From NCBI RefSeq assembly GCF_022458985.1, contig NC_061786.1, forward strand, positions 22,135,974-22,199,973: a stretch of 64,000 bases of DNA, read 5' to 3'. Source of the stretch: Mugil cephalus. Its lineage: Eukaryota > Chordata > Actinopteri > Mugiliformes > Mugilidae. Below the pieces are notes generated by a model. It did not search any database. It was not told the DNA's origin and was given only the letters and a program-made list of their open reading frames with translations. This document shows positions 1 through 51,053 of the stretch, piece by piece. The position numbers and the translations under genes are program-made. Each line of letters opens with the position of its first letter. Position 1 is the first letter of the stretch.

Positions 1-183
1 AAATGCCGTCTTATTTTAGTATTGTATTCTATTTCCTAAACGCACATGCTAATTAAACAAAAGAACTTAGTTAAACTTGTATTTTAACATTTATTGTAAC
101 GTGACAAATTGATATCGACCCTGTGTTTATCTGATATCGGGTCGATACCAAATCTAGCGGCATCGCACACCACCATCCCGCAC
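1..183. other. upstream intergenic DNA
   Basis: AT-rich sequence with no coding signal. At about 102-162 it contains an imperfect inverted repeat (GATATCGACCC, later GGGTCGATACC). The GATATCG/CGATACC vocabulary recurs inside the hAT-like element that follows, so this may be an older copy or a nested end of the same family. No exon is recognised here. Confidence 0.5.
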
Positions 184-835
184 TAGGGATGACCGATGCC
201 CCTATTTTTCCTTTCGATCCGATACCAAGTAATACCAAGGCTAATATCACGAGCCGTATACCGATATCCGATACCGATACTTTTAGATGCTTACTCGTCT
301 ATATGAAAATTACTTTTACAATAAGCATTTGTGAATGTAATTATGAAAAAATGTACTTTATACATTTATATAAGATCGAAACAAACTGTCAAATATCAGA
401 TTTCTCTTTAATCAGAGCAGTTGAAAACAATCTGTGCAAAACAACAAGTCAAATCTGAGCAAATCACATTTAAAAACAATCTCTCTCTTGCAAAAATGAA
501 AATAAGATCAGTCTGGCTCAGATATAATTATTTTTGAACCAGACAGAGTGGTCATCAGGTTAGAACTTGAAAGAACTTGAACTTTGACAACAAAGGTCAC
601 ATTCTACAGTCTCCAGAGAGGTTTCAGGTATCTCTGCGCGCGCTCTCTCTCGCTCTCACGCTTTTTATTTATTTATTCATTTTTGAACTGATTGCAGATT
701 CGGTTTAATGAAGTGCTAAGATTTATTTTTTTGTGAAAGTGGACTTGGTATCGACATTTTGATGTGAAGATCGATTAAAAAACACAAGCCTCGGTGGGAG
801 GTATCGACGTTTCTGCATCGATACGGACATCCCTA
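184..835. mobile_element. hAT-like non-autonomous DNA element
   Basis: The left end reads TAGGGATGACCGATG and the right end ends in CGGACATCCCTA, whose reverse complement begins TAGGGATGTCCG. These are imperfect terminal inverted repeats of the kind seen in fish hAT-like elements. The interior is about 650 bp, AT-rich, with repeated CGATACC words near both ends and no transposase frame. No clear 8-bp target-site duplication is visible; the flanks share only partial similarity (ATCGCACACC versus ATCGCTCGCC). It lies immediately upstream of the klc1 first exon. The family assignment rests on the termini only. Confidence 0.6.
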
Positions 836-839
836 TATC

Positions 840-1266
840 GCTCGCCACTACCATTTCGCGGAGCCAGTCGGGACCAGGACCCGGGGAGCTGTCATCTTCA
901 TGGGCAACTTTTTTTATTTATTTGCCCTCCCTTTAGCCCCATGAAGCCGGCGTCGGGGTAGTTTCACGGAGCCGCGTCCTGTCATGGAAGCAGCGGAGAA
1001 CACCTTCATTGGCTCCGTCTAATTTCAGTGTGTTTTGACAGCTTAGCTATGTAGCCATAGCTACTCAACGTTATTAACGGCTCTTGATGCGGCTGAAGCC
1101 CGAGCAGGGCGGATAACACGGAGGAGAGAGAGAAAAATCAAATTAAATAAATTAGAATATATAGATATATACATTTACGCCTGTGAGGAAACGTTGTCGC
1201 GACTTTAAAGTGGAAAGAGGAGCGTTTACAGTCGAGCTACATCGGCAACGGATGTCCCAGAGAACG
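840..1266 (+). promoter_or_regulatory. klc1: klc1 promoter region and noncoding exon 1
   Basis: This block is richer in CpG than its surroundings (CCGGGG, GCCGGCGTCGGGG, GCGTCGGGG-like words) and ends in a strong splice donor, GAACG|GTAAGA, with GT at 1267-1268. The first coding exon at 7206 begins at a splice acceptor one base before its ATG, so an upstream 5' UTR exon is required, and this is the best candidate. No convincing TATA box or start site can be fixed. The exon's 5' limit and any extra 5' UTR exons are unknown. Confidence 0.5.
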
Positions 1267-2100
1267 GTAAGAATGGCTCCGTCTATTCACTGGAACGCAT
1301 CATTAGCCAATTAACCACTCTTTAAAAATAATATATTTTTAAATTTCCATGTTAAGGGTATTTAATTAAACTTAATGTGTTTGCGTTTTTTTTTTTTTTT
1401 TTTTTTTTTTTGAGAGAGAGAATTGGCCTGGTGGTCTGTTAATTGCAGGAATTAGACGGTGTCAGCGCATTGAGCGACAGAGCGTTAGCTCAGGAATTAG
1501 CCGGGTGTCATGGGGGGGGAACTGGTTCTTCAGGTTAATCCGTTTTGAGAGGGAGGAAGCTCGGGCACATTTACCTTCTGTTAGCCGGGGGAAGCGGCGC
1601 ATATCCCGGCCACTCTTCAGGGGACTTCAGGGTCCTGTCATGTGATGACGGGTCCTGTCATTGATATTCACAGCGGGCTGAGGGGCTCTGAAAGCCGCCT
1701 GTGTTAGGTGCTGGACCCCCGGTGTGGGACACTGGATCTCAGTGTGGAGACAAACAGCTGGGACAGCAACTAAAAAATAAAAAAAAAAAATAATATTTTT
1801 TTATGTAACACGCATGCATACACACAATATCAGCAACTAGGACACAGGTGTGAAACATATGGCTCCTCTACAGGGTCTAATCTGGCCTCAGCATGAATTT
1901 GCAAACTGTGATCTGCAAATTTTCATGATAACAAAATAACTACGGTTCCTTATTTGTCCGATGTTTTTATTCAGAGAAGTGGACAGAACACTGAGCACTG
2001 AGACCCAGGACTTAAAAAAGCAGTCAGCACTGAGCACAAATCACAATTAAGATGCATAAAATAGATTTTATTATTATTATCTGTCACATGCACAGTGAAA

Positions 2101-2379
2101 TTAGGGGTTTTCTGTCTTAAAAAAGTCTACAATTTGATAATCCAATTTAAATATGAGCATTGTAGGTTTTAAATTACATTTAGTCAAGTCTTAATTTGCA
2201 GCATGACCCCCTCTGGCTCCAGCTTATTATGTTTCTGTTCCTCATTAGTGGAGCCGATGTCCTGAGCTGATAGTTGAATTTGTTTTTTAAGTAATTGTGT
2301 GTCACAGATTGTCTTAATTTAACCCATACTGGTCTTAAAAAGTCTTAAGTTTCACTTGTTCAGACCTGCATAAACCCTG
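2101..2379. mobile_element. CAGGGTT-terminus MITE-like repeat, copy 1
   Basis: Ends in AGACCTGCATAAACCCTG and contains TTATGTTTCTGTTCCTCATTAG and GGTCTTAAAAAGTCTTAA. The same words in the same order recur at 30010-30383 in klc1 intron 13. The paired CAGGGTT and AAACCCTG ends suggest a short non-autonomous DNA transposon, possibly hAT-like. The left boundary of this copy is approximate. Confidence 0.5.
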
Positions 2380-5300
2380 GAAATATATTCTCGTACCTGC
2401 AGCCAGTGGTAAACAAAAATAATAATAATAATTACACATAGCACACAGGGTAAAATGTATAAGTATAGGACATATGAGACAGATGTGTCCCCCGAACTAG
2501 GACGTATTCCTGTAATTTATTTAGAGTTTAATCCAACCCACCGCCTCCTCCTGGGGAAGCTTGTTGTTGGCTCAGAGCTCCCAGAGGTTTTTATTTTTTT
2601 TTTGTTCTTTCTTTATGCCGCTCCTGGGAGATGATAGTTTTGTGTTGCTGCAGCAGATTTTTTGTTGTAACGCTGCAGACTTGGCTCATAGGCGAAAGAA
2701 ACGCTGCAGCTGATCCATCGAGCTTTCGGTTCATTCTTAAATAAAAAAAAAAAAAACGTTCCCAGAGTCCGAGGTGACGTCTCAGAAAATGTCCAGATGA
2801 TCTAAAATATTTACTTTACAGTAATATAATTAAAAACAAAACAAAAACAAAGTATATTTCTGCTGATCAGCTGTTAAATTGTTATTGCAGGTGTAAGGTG
2901 AGGTCTGGCACCGCCTCTTCCAGAAGGTGTGTCTTATGTAATTGTGAATAATATCTGAATAACAACTCAATTAATACCGTTTTTTTGAAACTGGTATTAA
3001 TTTCCACTTTTAATTTGTTGCTTAAACATGTTCCCAGACTCAAAAGTGATGCATTTAAATGTCCAGAAAACCCTAAAATATTCAGTGTAAAGGCAAATAT
3101 TTATATAAGTGATGCAGAATTAAAGTGTTGTTCTGCTGGTCAGGTAATAAAGGATTAATGTAGGTGTGGGGTGACGTGAACACAACTGAAACGTGGCCGT
3201 TGCAGCCTCACCCTGAAGGTGTGGGACGTCTTAATTGTATTAATCTGCTTTGTGAATTAATATTTCAACTTTAGCCTGATCCAAACCCGACGTTTGAAGC
3301 CAGTGTTAATATTTGAGGTATTTTAAATGACGTATTTCTGTACCTGAGTGCACCATAACACATGGTTCCTATAAGGATTTCTTCTTATTTGTACTGTGAA
3401 ATTGACATTTTACCCTATAACTCAAATTATCTGGATATTAGCATCTATGCACCACAGTCAGGAAGTCACATATACATATATACAGACCCTATGCACACAA
3501 AATAAATACTCTGAACATGTCAAATTTACACTAGGAGATAGCGTCTGAGCGACCCCTGTAACTCGTACTGATTAAATAGATGGTGGATGTTCTCTTTGTT
3601 GGCGTTTTTCATGGGTTAACATTTAAAAACACCATCTCAGGACTGTTGCATCCATTTTCTCAACAGATTATAAGATAAATTTAAAGATTATATGTTCAAA
3701 TAGCTAAAAAGGAAAAGTGATTTACAGATGTGGTTGTTTTATATTAAACCTGGGGAACGATAATTCAGGTGTAGCTGGAATAGACTCGAAATCTAAAAAA
3801 TAAACCTGCAGAGAGTCTGGATGAAGTTGAAAATGAAAGTCAGTGTGAAATAAATCCAGTAACTTCGAGGCTTCAGGGTTTCTGCAGTGCAGATCAGAAT
3901 ATTTTAAAACTACTTCCCTGTTAAATTTATTCTCTCGCTCATAGAAATACTGGAAGTACTCGGAGCTGTAGTCATGGGAGGATTTACCAGAAGATGATGA
4001 CGCATAGTTTACTAGTTTAATTTGCACAAAGTTTAGGGAGCTGGATTTTGCCAAAGCTATCATTCATTCATTATCATTATTATTATTGTTCATACCAGAT
4101 AGTATTTCTCATTTCCTGTGTTTCTGCCCTGCAGTGATGTTGTCTTGTGACTCGCTTATTTAGTTCTGTCGCCACATTTGTGCATCAGAAAAGACTCTTC
4201 AGCAGAGTAACTACGCACCATAAAGCACATGGATAATTGGATAATATCACAGCGACTATAATTAGTTTGGATCCTATATAAAGACGTGTTTACAGAATCG
4301 TTAAAAACAAAGTTAGTGGTGAAGCAGTTTCGTTAGCGCAGCCATGAAACAAAGGACCCGTTCAGATGCATTAACATCCGTTCAGGATGAATCTGAAAGA
4401 TCTCGTCTCGGTCCACATGTGGACGTGGTCTGAGACACATGTGACCTCTTTGCTTTGGTTAATGTGAATGTTAAAAAGCAGCAGCAGCAGCTGTTATAAC
4501 ATGTTTGTATATGATGTATAGAGGAGCCAGATAAACACGCGTGTCTGGAAATAAATTAGAACGATAATTAAAGCTCTTTGTCTCCGTTTAAATTGCAGCT
4601 GTGCTCTTCTAATCTAATCTCTGCCCACATATCGCTGACTCAGACTGTTCTCGGTCTCTGCAGCGCCGCCGGTTCCGTCCTCATGCAAAAAACACGAGAT
4701 TGGATTCTGTGTTCGTCTCCTCCTCCGGCTCCCTCATCCATACTTTTATGCTTTTTTAAATTATTTGTTCTTCCTTCTACCCCGTGTGTCGCAGCCGTAT
4801 CCTCCTCGTATGAAGAGCAGCGGCGTTTTTCAAGCCAGATATTTACATTTCACAAAGTTAGGATCGTGAGTAGATCTCTGTCGTTTTCCTTGTGGTGCTC
4901 GAGGCTCATCTGATGTTGGAAGAGGAAGCAGAGCTCGTCACTTTCTCTTCTGTGTTACATCGCCTGCAGCGGTGGCTGCTGTTTGTCTTTGTGGTTTTTG
5001 GATTTGCGGTGCTTTACACAACAGTGATTTTTTTTTGTAGAGCTTTTAAGAACTTCTGCAAATTAAAAACGTAGAAGTTTGACAGATCAGCAAAAGCTTC
5101 GTCGCTGCAGATTCCCACCTCTTCCTGCACACTGGACTTTCACTTCCTGCTTCCTGCTTCCTGCTCAGCTGATAGGCTGCAGGACGGTCACCGAGTCACA
5201 TGGAGTGATCATCGGAGCTGCAGCTCGTCCTCCCTCCGTCCATTCGTCCGTCTTTTCTGCTCTTTGGCTGATTATTTTCTTGAACTGAAATGTGAGTTTT

Positions 5301-5652
5301 TCACCTGGAGCCACTGCAGAGGTGGGAAGCTTGGTTCATCGTGTCGTTGCTCCATCAAGGACGAGGCTAATGTTAGCTCAGTCACACCCAGCCCAGTTTC
5401 ATTTCTCTATTTTACAGTCACTGCTTTCTGTAATTATTCAGCCGAGAGTCGTCGAGAGACTGAAACACTCGGCTCAATACGAGGAGCTGTGGAAGCGCCT
5501 CGTCATAATCCTCTTAAGTGTTTGTGTGTGTGATGAGTACAAAGCAAAGAAAGTCAGGCTGGAGTAGGAAGGAGCTGAGTAGCAGGGTAAATATAAACTG
5601 CATCGTTGAGTAAATACATTAGAGATGTGTTTAAAAAGAAGTCTGTTTGAAA

Positions 5653-5720
5653 TGAGGAATGTCCCCCGATGCGATACCAGTCTTTTAATGTTGAACATCG
5701 GCCGATCCGACAAAATCTGA
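5653..5720. mobile_element. hAT-like terminus fragment
   Basis: Contains GAATGTCCCCCGATGCGATACC followed by AACATCGGCCGATCCGAC, the kind of CGAT-rich end seen at the 184-835 element. Only a terminal fragment is evident; no partner end was found. Confidence 0.4.
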
Positions 5721-6036
5721 CTGGATTTAAGAAGTAGAAGAGATGTGAAACTAGAGGGGAAATATTGTGTAAATGCCACAAAATCTCTAGTCTCAGTTTT
5801 ATTTATTTATAACTGTTTTGAAACTGAAACAAATCTGTTCAGGAAGCGATCACTCGCCTTAAAACACATGTAATGAAGTTTCATGTTACGTGCTACTCCT
5901 GTGCCATCACTGCATTATTATTATTATTATAGCAGCTCTACGAAGACTGTAATCATGAACAAGATGTATTCAGGGCTAGTATTACTTCACTGTAGAGTAA
6001 ATGATGTAATTATACTGGATAAAAACTGCGTATTGT

Positions 6037-6290
6037 CGTCGGAAGTTTAAATAAACCTTCACCAAATACATATAAACTCCTACTTCCATGTCTATTTAAG
6101 TATTTTATAGTCCCTTGATTATATTTGTGGCCAAACTTTACTCTCCTGGCTTCTATACTTCCACATAATCGTCCTGAATCGTGATGCCATCTGTTTTCCT
6201 TCCCTGCAACATGATGCTGCCGCCCCCGTGCTTCACAGTTGGATCCGTGTTCTTGGTTCATTAAAGCCAAACGGGTCAATTTCTGTTTCA
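6037..6290 (-). mobile_element. Tc1/Sleeping Beauty-like transposon relic
   Basis: At 6037-6085 the sequence GTCGGAAGTTTAAATAAACC...CCAAATACATATAAACTC closely resembles the inverted-repeat end of Sleeping Beauty-type Tc1 elements. Around 6200-6260 the minus strand encodes a short stretch like the Tc1 transposase core (DPTVKHGGGSIML). The order (3' end of the transposase next to the terminus at lower coordinates) fits a minus-strand element that has lost most of its interior. It is a dead, deleted copy inside klc1 intron 1. Confidence 0.7.
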
Positions 6291-7206
6291 TGAAACCAGA
6301 ACGTAGAGTATTTACATGCAGAATACAAACCGTCTCCAGATTAGTTTTATTGTGGATGTAGATATTTTTGTACCTGTTCCCTCCACTATTTAAAAGAGCT
6401 GCAGTGTCTTGTTGCGTAACATGAAATGTGTACGAGTCGGAGGTTTTCCTGCCTGACGATGCTCAGCTCGTTATCTGCAGACGCCACACGGACCACAAAC
6501 CTCAGATACGAGATTTGAGCTGGCAGCAGGCGTCAGCTTTTAACTGTCTGGTTTGGTTTAAACCCTTTTATCAAAGCAACACACAATTCTATTTATTTAT
6601 TTATTTATTTATTTCTCCTTAAAGCGTCTTAAGCGATGACTCCTCAGTTTATTCCAGACCAGTTTTTCTTTGTTTATTCAGACTTTTTTCTGCTGAACTT
6701 TCCAGAACAGGTGGTTCTGTCGCTTAAAATTCACCTTGAGTGGAGTTGGGGAAGGAAACTTTTTTAAAATAATTGCCTCAACTTGAACCACCCACACTCA
6801 CAGAAACACAGCGACCGACCTTTTCTTTAAGCCGGAGATGCTTCTTGTTGTCAGCTGACTGTCGATTTGAAAAGGAGACGAAGCTCTGGTGAGAAACTAA
6901 AAGGTTGTGTGCAGGCAAACGAGACCAGAAAGGGTTCGAACGACCAGAGGATCTTTGTGTTTTGAGTAAACAAAATCTCTTCTCCTGTAGTTTCTCCTAC
7001 AGTCGACCGGATTCTTTCTATCTAAGCTAATGTAACGTGGAGAGAGGAGCTCGTACCTTGTCTCCAGGAAGCTTTTCTCTTCTTTTAAATGCTGCAGCTT
7101 TCAGTGTTTGTTGTTGTTTTGGTGTTTACAGTGTGAATTAGCTCCACGTGAAGCTGTAAAACTGTTTAAAAGCATCATAATAACGTTCAGCTTTAACGCC
7201 TGCAGG

Positions 7207-37608
<30,402 letters not shown>

Positions 37609-38100
37609 AAGTCTTCGACTTCCGAGGAGGCGACGGCGGGAAACCGACGGAGAACCGAACCGACCTCCAGACGTCAGACCGTCCTCCCTGTAAATAACCT
37701 GTTTGTGAAAACTTCACATCTCCCACGTTACACTCGACCGACACTGTACAGGTTTTACTCTTTCGTTGCACTTTTTGAAGGTTTCGGGCTCTTTCAGAGT
37801 TAATGAGTACATATCTATGGGAAATATGAAAGTACGGTGGCCTGTATGTCCAACTGTTTTTTGCGTGTACTGTATAAATCTGTGCGGATGTGAATGATTT
37901 TTTAACATATTTTATGCTTCCGCTTGAATGAAGGCAGAAGCAGAGTTTCAGGTTTGACAAACATTTTCTGATGCAGAGGCTAAAATTTACTTATTGGTCC
38001 AGTTAATCAACAGTTGTTTGGTAAAACACAAAAATAACAACGTACAAACATGGCAGGTTTTCGATCTTTGCTATAAAAAAAATGTAGCTAACAAGAAAGC

Positions 38101-39900
38101 GCAGTTCCTCTAATAACCACTAGATGCTGGCTCTTAAAGTGAGTCACTTCCCATTGACCTCCATGCTTTTTGTTTTGTTTTGCTTCTGTTTTTTAAGCTA
38201 ATTGTGTACTTAACAAACTGGTTTAAGCTTTCATTTTCAAAACAAGTCTCCATTTTATTTAATGATGGCTCGTTATCGGTTAGCCGTTTTGTTTTAGCGC
38301 AGTTCCTCAAATGGCCACTAGAGGCTGGATTTGAAAGTGATGGACGTCCATGCTTTTTTGTTTTTGTTTTTCAGTTAATTATGTACTTAACAAACTAGTT
38401 TTAGTGTCCAGCCATCACTGAATTTAACTTTATTTTCAAAACAGGTTTCCATTTTGTTTAAGGGTCTGTTAGCCGTTTCGTTTTAAACACAACTAAAGAA
38501 AATGTTAGCTAATTGCTACCAAAAACATACAGATTGTCAATCAATAGATGCTATAAATTGGTGTGACTGGCTTAAATTGCAACCTTTGAATCCAAAAATT
38601 AAGCTAACATGGATATGCAGTTCCTCAAATGTCCACTAGAGGCTGGTTGTGAAAGTGAGTCAATCCCCATAGACGTCGGGGATTTATAAAATGATGTTAA
38701 AATGTCCGTCTTTACGGCAGAAATAAACATGTTTCGAGCCTCTAGCTCATTTATAACAACTGCACAGTGGAGAATTTATTTAAAACTCATCTGTCTAAAT
38801 TATATTAAGGCTAATTCGAGGTGTTGCTAGGGTTGCTAGCTCCACTCCCGCTCCACTTCATCGGCTAATTCTCAATTATCTGGGACTTTTAACTCTTTCA
38901 CGTTTAACTCGACCAATGAAATTTCTGCCTCTCAGAAAATCATTCACCTAAATCTGTCAACTCTGCTCAGAACCGTCGTCCACCAATGACGTCTCTTTTT
39001 TTTTCGTAGGCCGAACCTGGACGTTAGCTTAGCATCGCGTTCGCTCTGCTGCAGGTTTCCAAAAGGAAGTTCTGAATCTGGTTTTACTTTATTCTCTCAG
39101 ACGTTGTTAATTCACAAGAACCCGGAAACCGTTTCGAGGAAAAACAAAAAAAAAACCTTCATCTCAATCTCAGCTGCTTCCTTTTTAAAATATTGAGTTG
39201 AAGATTTTAGCTTTCGACGTATGAAGTTCTATGTTTACATTTGGGGTTTTAGTAAATGATGTTTTATTTGTTTCCGTCCTCGCGCTGCTCTGAAGAGTTT
39301 TCCTTCTACATGTTCCTGTAATAAGCCTGGAGGGTAGCGGCGCTGCCTTCTTAAACCTTACAAACAGAGGATCATGAGTTTATTGATGATATATTAACAC
39401 GTTCTCAGGACCGAGGCTTAATAGCTTAACACGCTAACGGCGAAGTTCATGTTACTCCACACTTGTTTTCACTGAGACAAAACTTTACCACGTGAGTAGA
39501 GTTGAACAAAACGGTGCAAATTATGAATTATTTAAGGGTTAAAAAGAGACGGCAAATTGCAAAATAAAATATATTTGCTTATACAAAATAAGGAAATGTT
39601 CCTAGCTAATTTATATATCAGACTAAATATGGAGTGGTTTAATATCTATAGAAATACTGAAGGTTTCATCATAAAAAAATGGATCATTTGTCAAGATTTA
39701 TTCTTTATTCAAAGCATTTCTATTAATAAACTTCACCGCGCTTAAAGTCTCTTTGCATAGAGACTCTGTCGTATATTTATCAGCACATAATAAGATAAGA
39801 AAATATTAATTTAAAAACGCAGAAGTGCAGTTCCTCACATGTCCACTAGAGGCTGGTTCCAACAGTGAGTCAACTCCCATAGACGTCCACGTTAAAAACT
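38101..39900 (+). repeat. four copies of the AGAGGCTGG interspersed repeat
   Basis: Copies at about 38101, 38298, 38620 and 39828 share GCAGTTCCTCAAATG, then CCACTAGAGGCTGG, then GTGAGTCA and CCCATAGACGTC. All are in the same orientation with unrelated spacing. The third copy continues GTCTTTACGGCAGAAATAAACATG. This looks like remnants of one fish interspersed repeat family, class not determined. Confidence 0.65.
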
Positions 39901-42152
39901 CTTATGTTTACAGTCTGGTACAAAACTTTATGAATGAAATATGCAGGAAGAAGTGCCTTCAAAAACTACAAATAAACGTCTATTTATGCAGAAGTAAATT
40001 TTTATATCAGGAAGTTAGATTTAAATTAAAATAATTACAATAAACTCATGCACTGCTAATTGTTCCTGCCTTAACTCTCTGTGTTTAAGCGTATTTTTCT
40101 AAAAGACGAAACCAAAGTTCTGAAGTAATTTTATCTAAATATGTTCTAGACTAAAATCTGCACATTGATAGTTTAAATTAAATCATGAACTAAGTGCATT
40201 AAAGGTATAAAACAAGGCAAAATAGATTCATAGTTTATAAATTTATTCTGAACCATAATATTATATATTTATATATATATATAATATTAAAAACATGAAA
40301 TTTTACATCTTAAATAAGTTTCAGGGGCTTCTAAAAAATACTTTTTGGTCTAAATTTTTGCAGAAGTAAGTGGTTTTGTTTCCGAATTGTTTGGAAAATG
40401 CAGCACATGTTAAATCTTTAACAGTTAAAAATAAAACTCTCGCTGTTCTTAGTGATTATTGCACTGACGTGTGACTGATGCACTTTCTGCATTTACAACT
40501 TGTCTCGTTTGTTTTTCACGAACGTGTCGTTTTTTTTCCAGCAGGATGTGCAATAAAAAAGTGTTTTGCTGTTTCTCTCTATTGGTGGAAAAACTGTTCA
40601 GTAATAAAAATAAAAAGCACCGACATCTGGACCTAATCAGAGACTTTATATGAAGAAGCTCCACAAACATTATTCTACACACACACACATTCATTCTCTT
40701 TTCCAAGATAATAAAGACGAAGCCCCGAAATGTAAATATAAAAGCTGAATATTTTTTTAAATGTTTTAAATATCTCATGTTAGAATTAGATTGTGATTAT
40801 TTTTCTTTTTAAAGTTGATTTTATTGACACTGATCTGAGTTTGCTGTTGACCAGTCTGCTCATCAACCTGCTTCTTTTTGTGTTGTGTTTTTTGTGTTTG
40901 TTGTCGTGATGTTCGAGGCTCCACAAAGTAACGAGGCACATAAACGAAAAATGTCCCGACGGCTCTGACGAAACCGGGCAACACGGCTTCTTATTAGAAA
41001 CCGGTTAAATATTATTATAAATGAAGGCGGCACAAGAAAAAAAATAAAAAATAAGCAAAAGCTGCATTAATTAAGCAACTTTAAGGGAGATTTTCAAGCT
41101 TTTTTTTTTATTATTTAAAGGTGTAAACACAAGCAAAACGCCTTTTTAAACTCCTGAGGTGGTGACTAAAAATCACTACTGTCGATTTTGTTGCTCATAA
41201 AGTCCAAATAAAGTTGCTTCAATAGTGGCAAAAATGTTCTGTTCACTAAAAATGATAAAATTTTTAATGATTTAACCACTTAAATTTGCTTGAAGACACA
41301 TTATTAAACTTATAGAAGTTAAAAAAAAAAATCCACTCCTGGTGTTTTTCTTTGTGAGTGAATCAGTTTGTGATCGTTTTATTTAATGGAGTCAGATTTT
41401 TGTTGCCCCATGCGTCACAGCCGTCGCATTTTAAAGGACGAGCTGCAAAGATCCCTCTAACATGTTCTCAAACCAACACCCTGATTTCTGAGTGGTGACG
41501 TAATGACGTGAATGTAGATTAATGGAAGTAAAGGGGAAGTTTTATTTGACTTTAATGTGTGTTTCTAGATAAAAAACAGTGAAACTAATTATTATCATTT
41601 TTGTGAAAGTGTGTTTTTTTTTCTCCTCCCCATGTTAAGGGCCATGTTGATGAATGGAGCAGTGATGTGGATGGTTAAATAAAATATGTTATCAGGATGT
41701 TTTACCTTTATTTTTTTATATATATTCATGTGGAAACGTTCACACAGACTCACAGACAGTGAGAACAGGCTGGTTTTTATTTAGGTTGAATGGAACGATC
41801 TGAACAGCTCAGTGGTTAAATTACTGCTAATTTATTATCTAATATTTTACATTTTCTCCTCCAGATTTTAAATATTTCAGTGAGCAGTACTTTTATGTTT
41901 GGTAAATTCATCAAGAGTTGTGAAATATGTCAACACATACATTAAAAAAACAAGCACAAAATCCTGAGTGGGTGGAAAAAATTACGCAAACAAGGTCAAT
42001 TCTGTTCTGTGTTAAATATGAAACGTCCGCTGTGTTTCTGGTAAATCACCTGGTTTAAACTGGCTTCATGGAAGAACTCGTCCCTTTTTTTTGATGTGAG
42101 CAGATCTGATGCTTGTCCAACAAATAAATGTTCCGCTTAACTGTAATTGAAG

Positions 42153-42158
42153 AATAAA
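42153..42158 (+). promoter_or_regulatory. klc1: candidate klc1 polyadenylation signal
   Basis: AATAAA followed about 25-50 nt later by GU-rich sequence (TTGTGGTGTGATATTTTGT). It is the last such signal before the zfyve21 promoter. Use would imply a 3' UTR of about 4.5 kb; nearer signals are equally possible. Confidence 0.3.
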
Positions 42159-42838
42159 ATCAAATCAAATTTTCCATTGTGGTGTGATATTTTGTACATA
42201 TTTCTTCTCTTTTTTATATAATAAAATATAGAATATAGTCAGGAACAAAATGAATAAATAATAGGAGCAGAGCGTATGTTATTTTTCTTACTAAAAAGTT
42301 AAATAATAAAATAAATCTTAAATAATAATATAACAATAAGAACATAATCTAAATAAAACATCAATAAACATATTGTTGGTTTACAGGATAATAAAAATAG
42401 GAGTTACAATGTTTTTTAATATTTTTATTTGTGAACAGTTAAAAATATTGTTCATTTAAAAAATAATAAAAAAGAAATGAATCACTGTGTACATGTCTAG
42501 GTAAATATAATAAAATAATTTAAAAAATAAATCTGTAAAAATGTGTTTGATATAATAATAATAATAAATGCAATTCTCTTTAGCATTAGATATATTGCCA
42601 ATTTTAAAAAGTAATAATAAAATAATAACATTGTAATAATAAAACAATAACAATATGTAAAATAATTAAAAATAATAATAAAAATCAGTGAGTATACAAT
42701 TATAAATATCATAATAACTATCCATATAATTTTAATTAATCATTATTATTATCTTCATAAAGTGCTGAATTTATTCTTTTGTCTCCACGGCACAAGAAGA
42801 GCTTTAAAAAACAAAACACCCCTTTAATTCCTGGATAA

Positions 42839-51053
<8,215 letters not shown>

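Larger units (their letters stand above)
1267..7205 (+). other. klc1: klc1 intron 1
   Basis: Probable first intron of about 5.9 kb between the noncoding exon and the ATG exon. It holds a 26-nt T run at 1386-1411, a CAGGGTT-type repeat at 2101-2379, a hAT-like fragment at 5653-5720 and a Tc1-like relic at 6037-6290. Short open frames in it have no recognisable product and are not flanked by plausible exon borders. The stretches 1412-2100 and 2380-5650 show only AT-rich unique-looking DNA. Confidence 0.55.
37609..42838 (+). other. klc1 3' UTR and klc1-zfyve21 intergenic DNA
   Basis: About 5.2 kb with no further coding exon seen on either strand. It contains four dispersed copies of an AGTTCCTC...CACTAGAGGCTGG repeat. 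Several AATAAA signals occur (for example 38722, 39724, 40039, 41207 and 42153), so the 3' end of klc1 cannot be fixed. 40240-42720 is strongly AT-rich. No XRCC3 homologue, which lies between KLC1 and ZFYVE21 in human, is recognised. Confidence 0.6.

Noticed and set aside
3722..4063. 113-codon minus-strand frame in klc1 intron 1
   Set aside because: No recognisable domain, no splice context and no supporting neighbours; length is within chance expectation for this much sequence.
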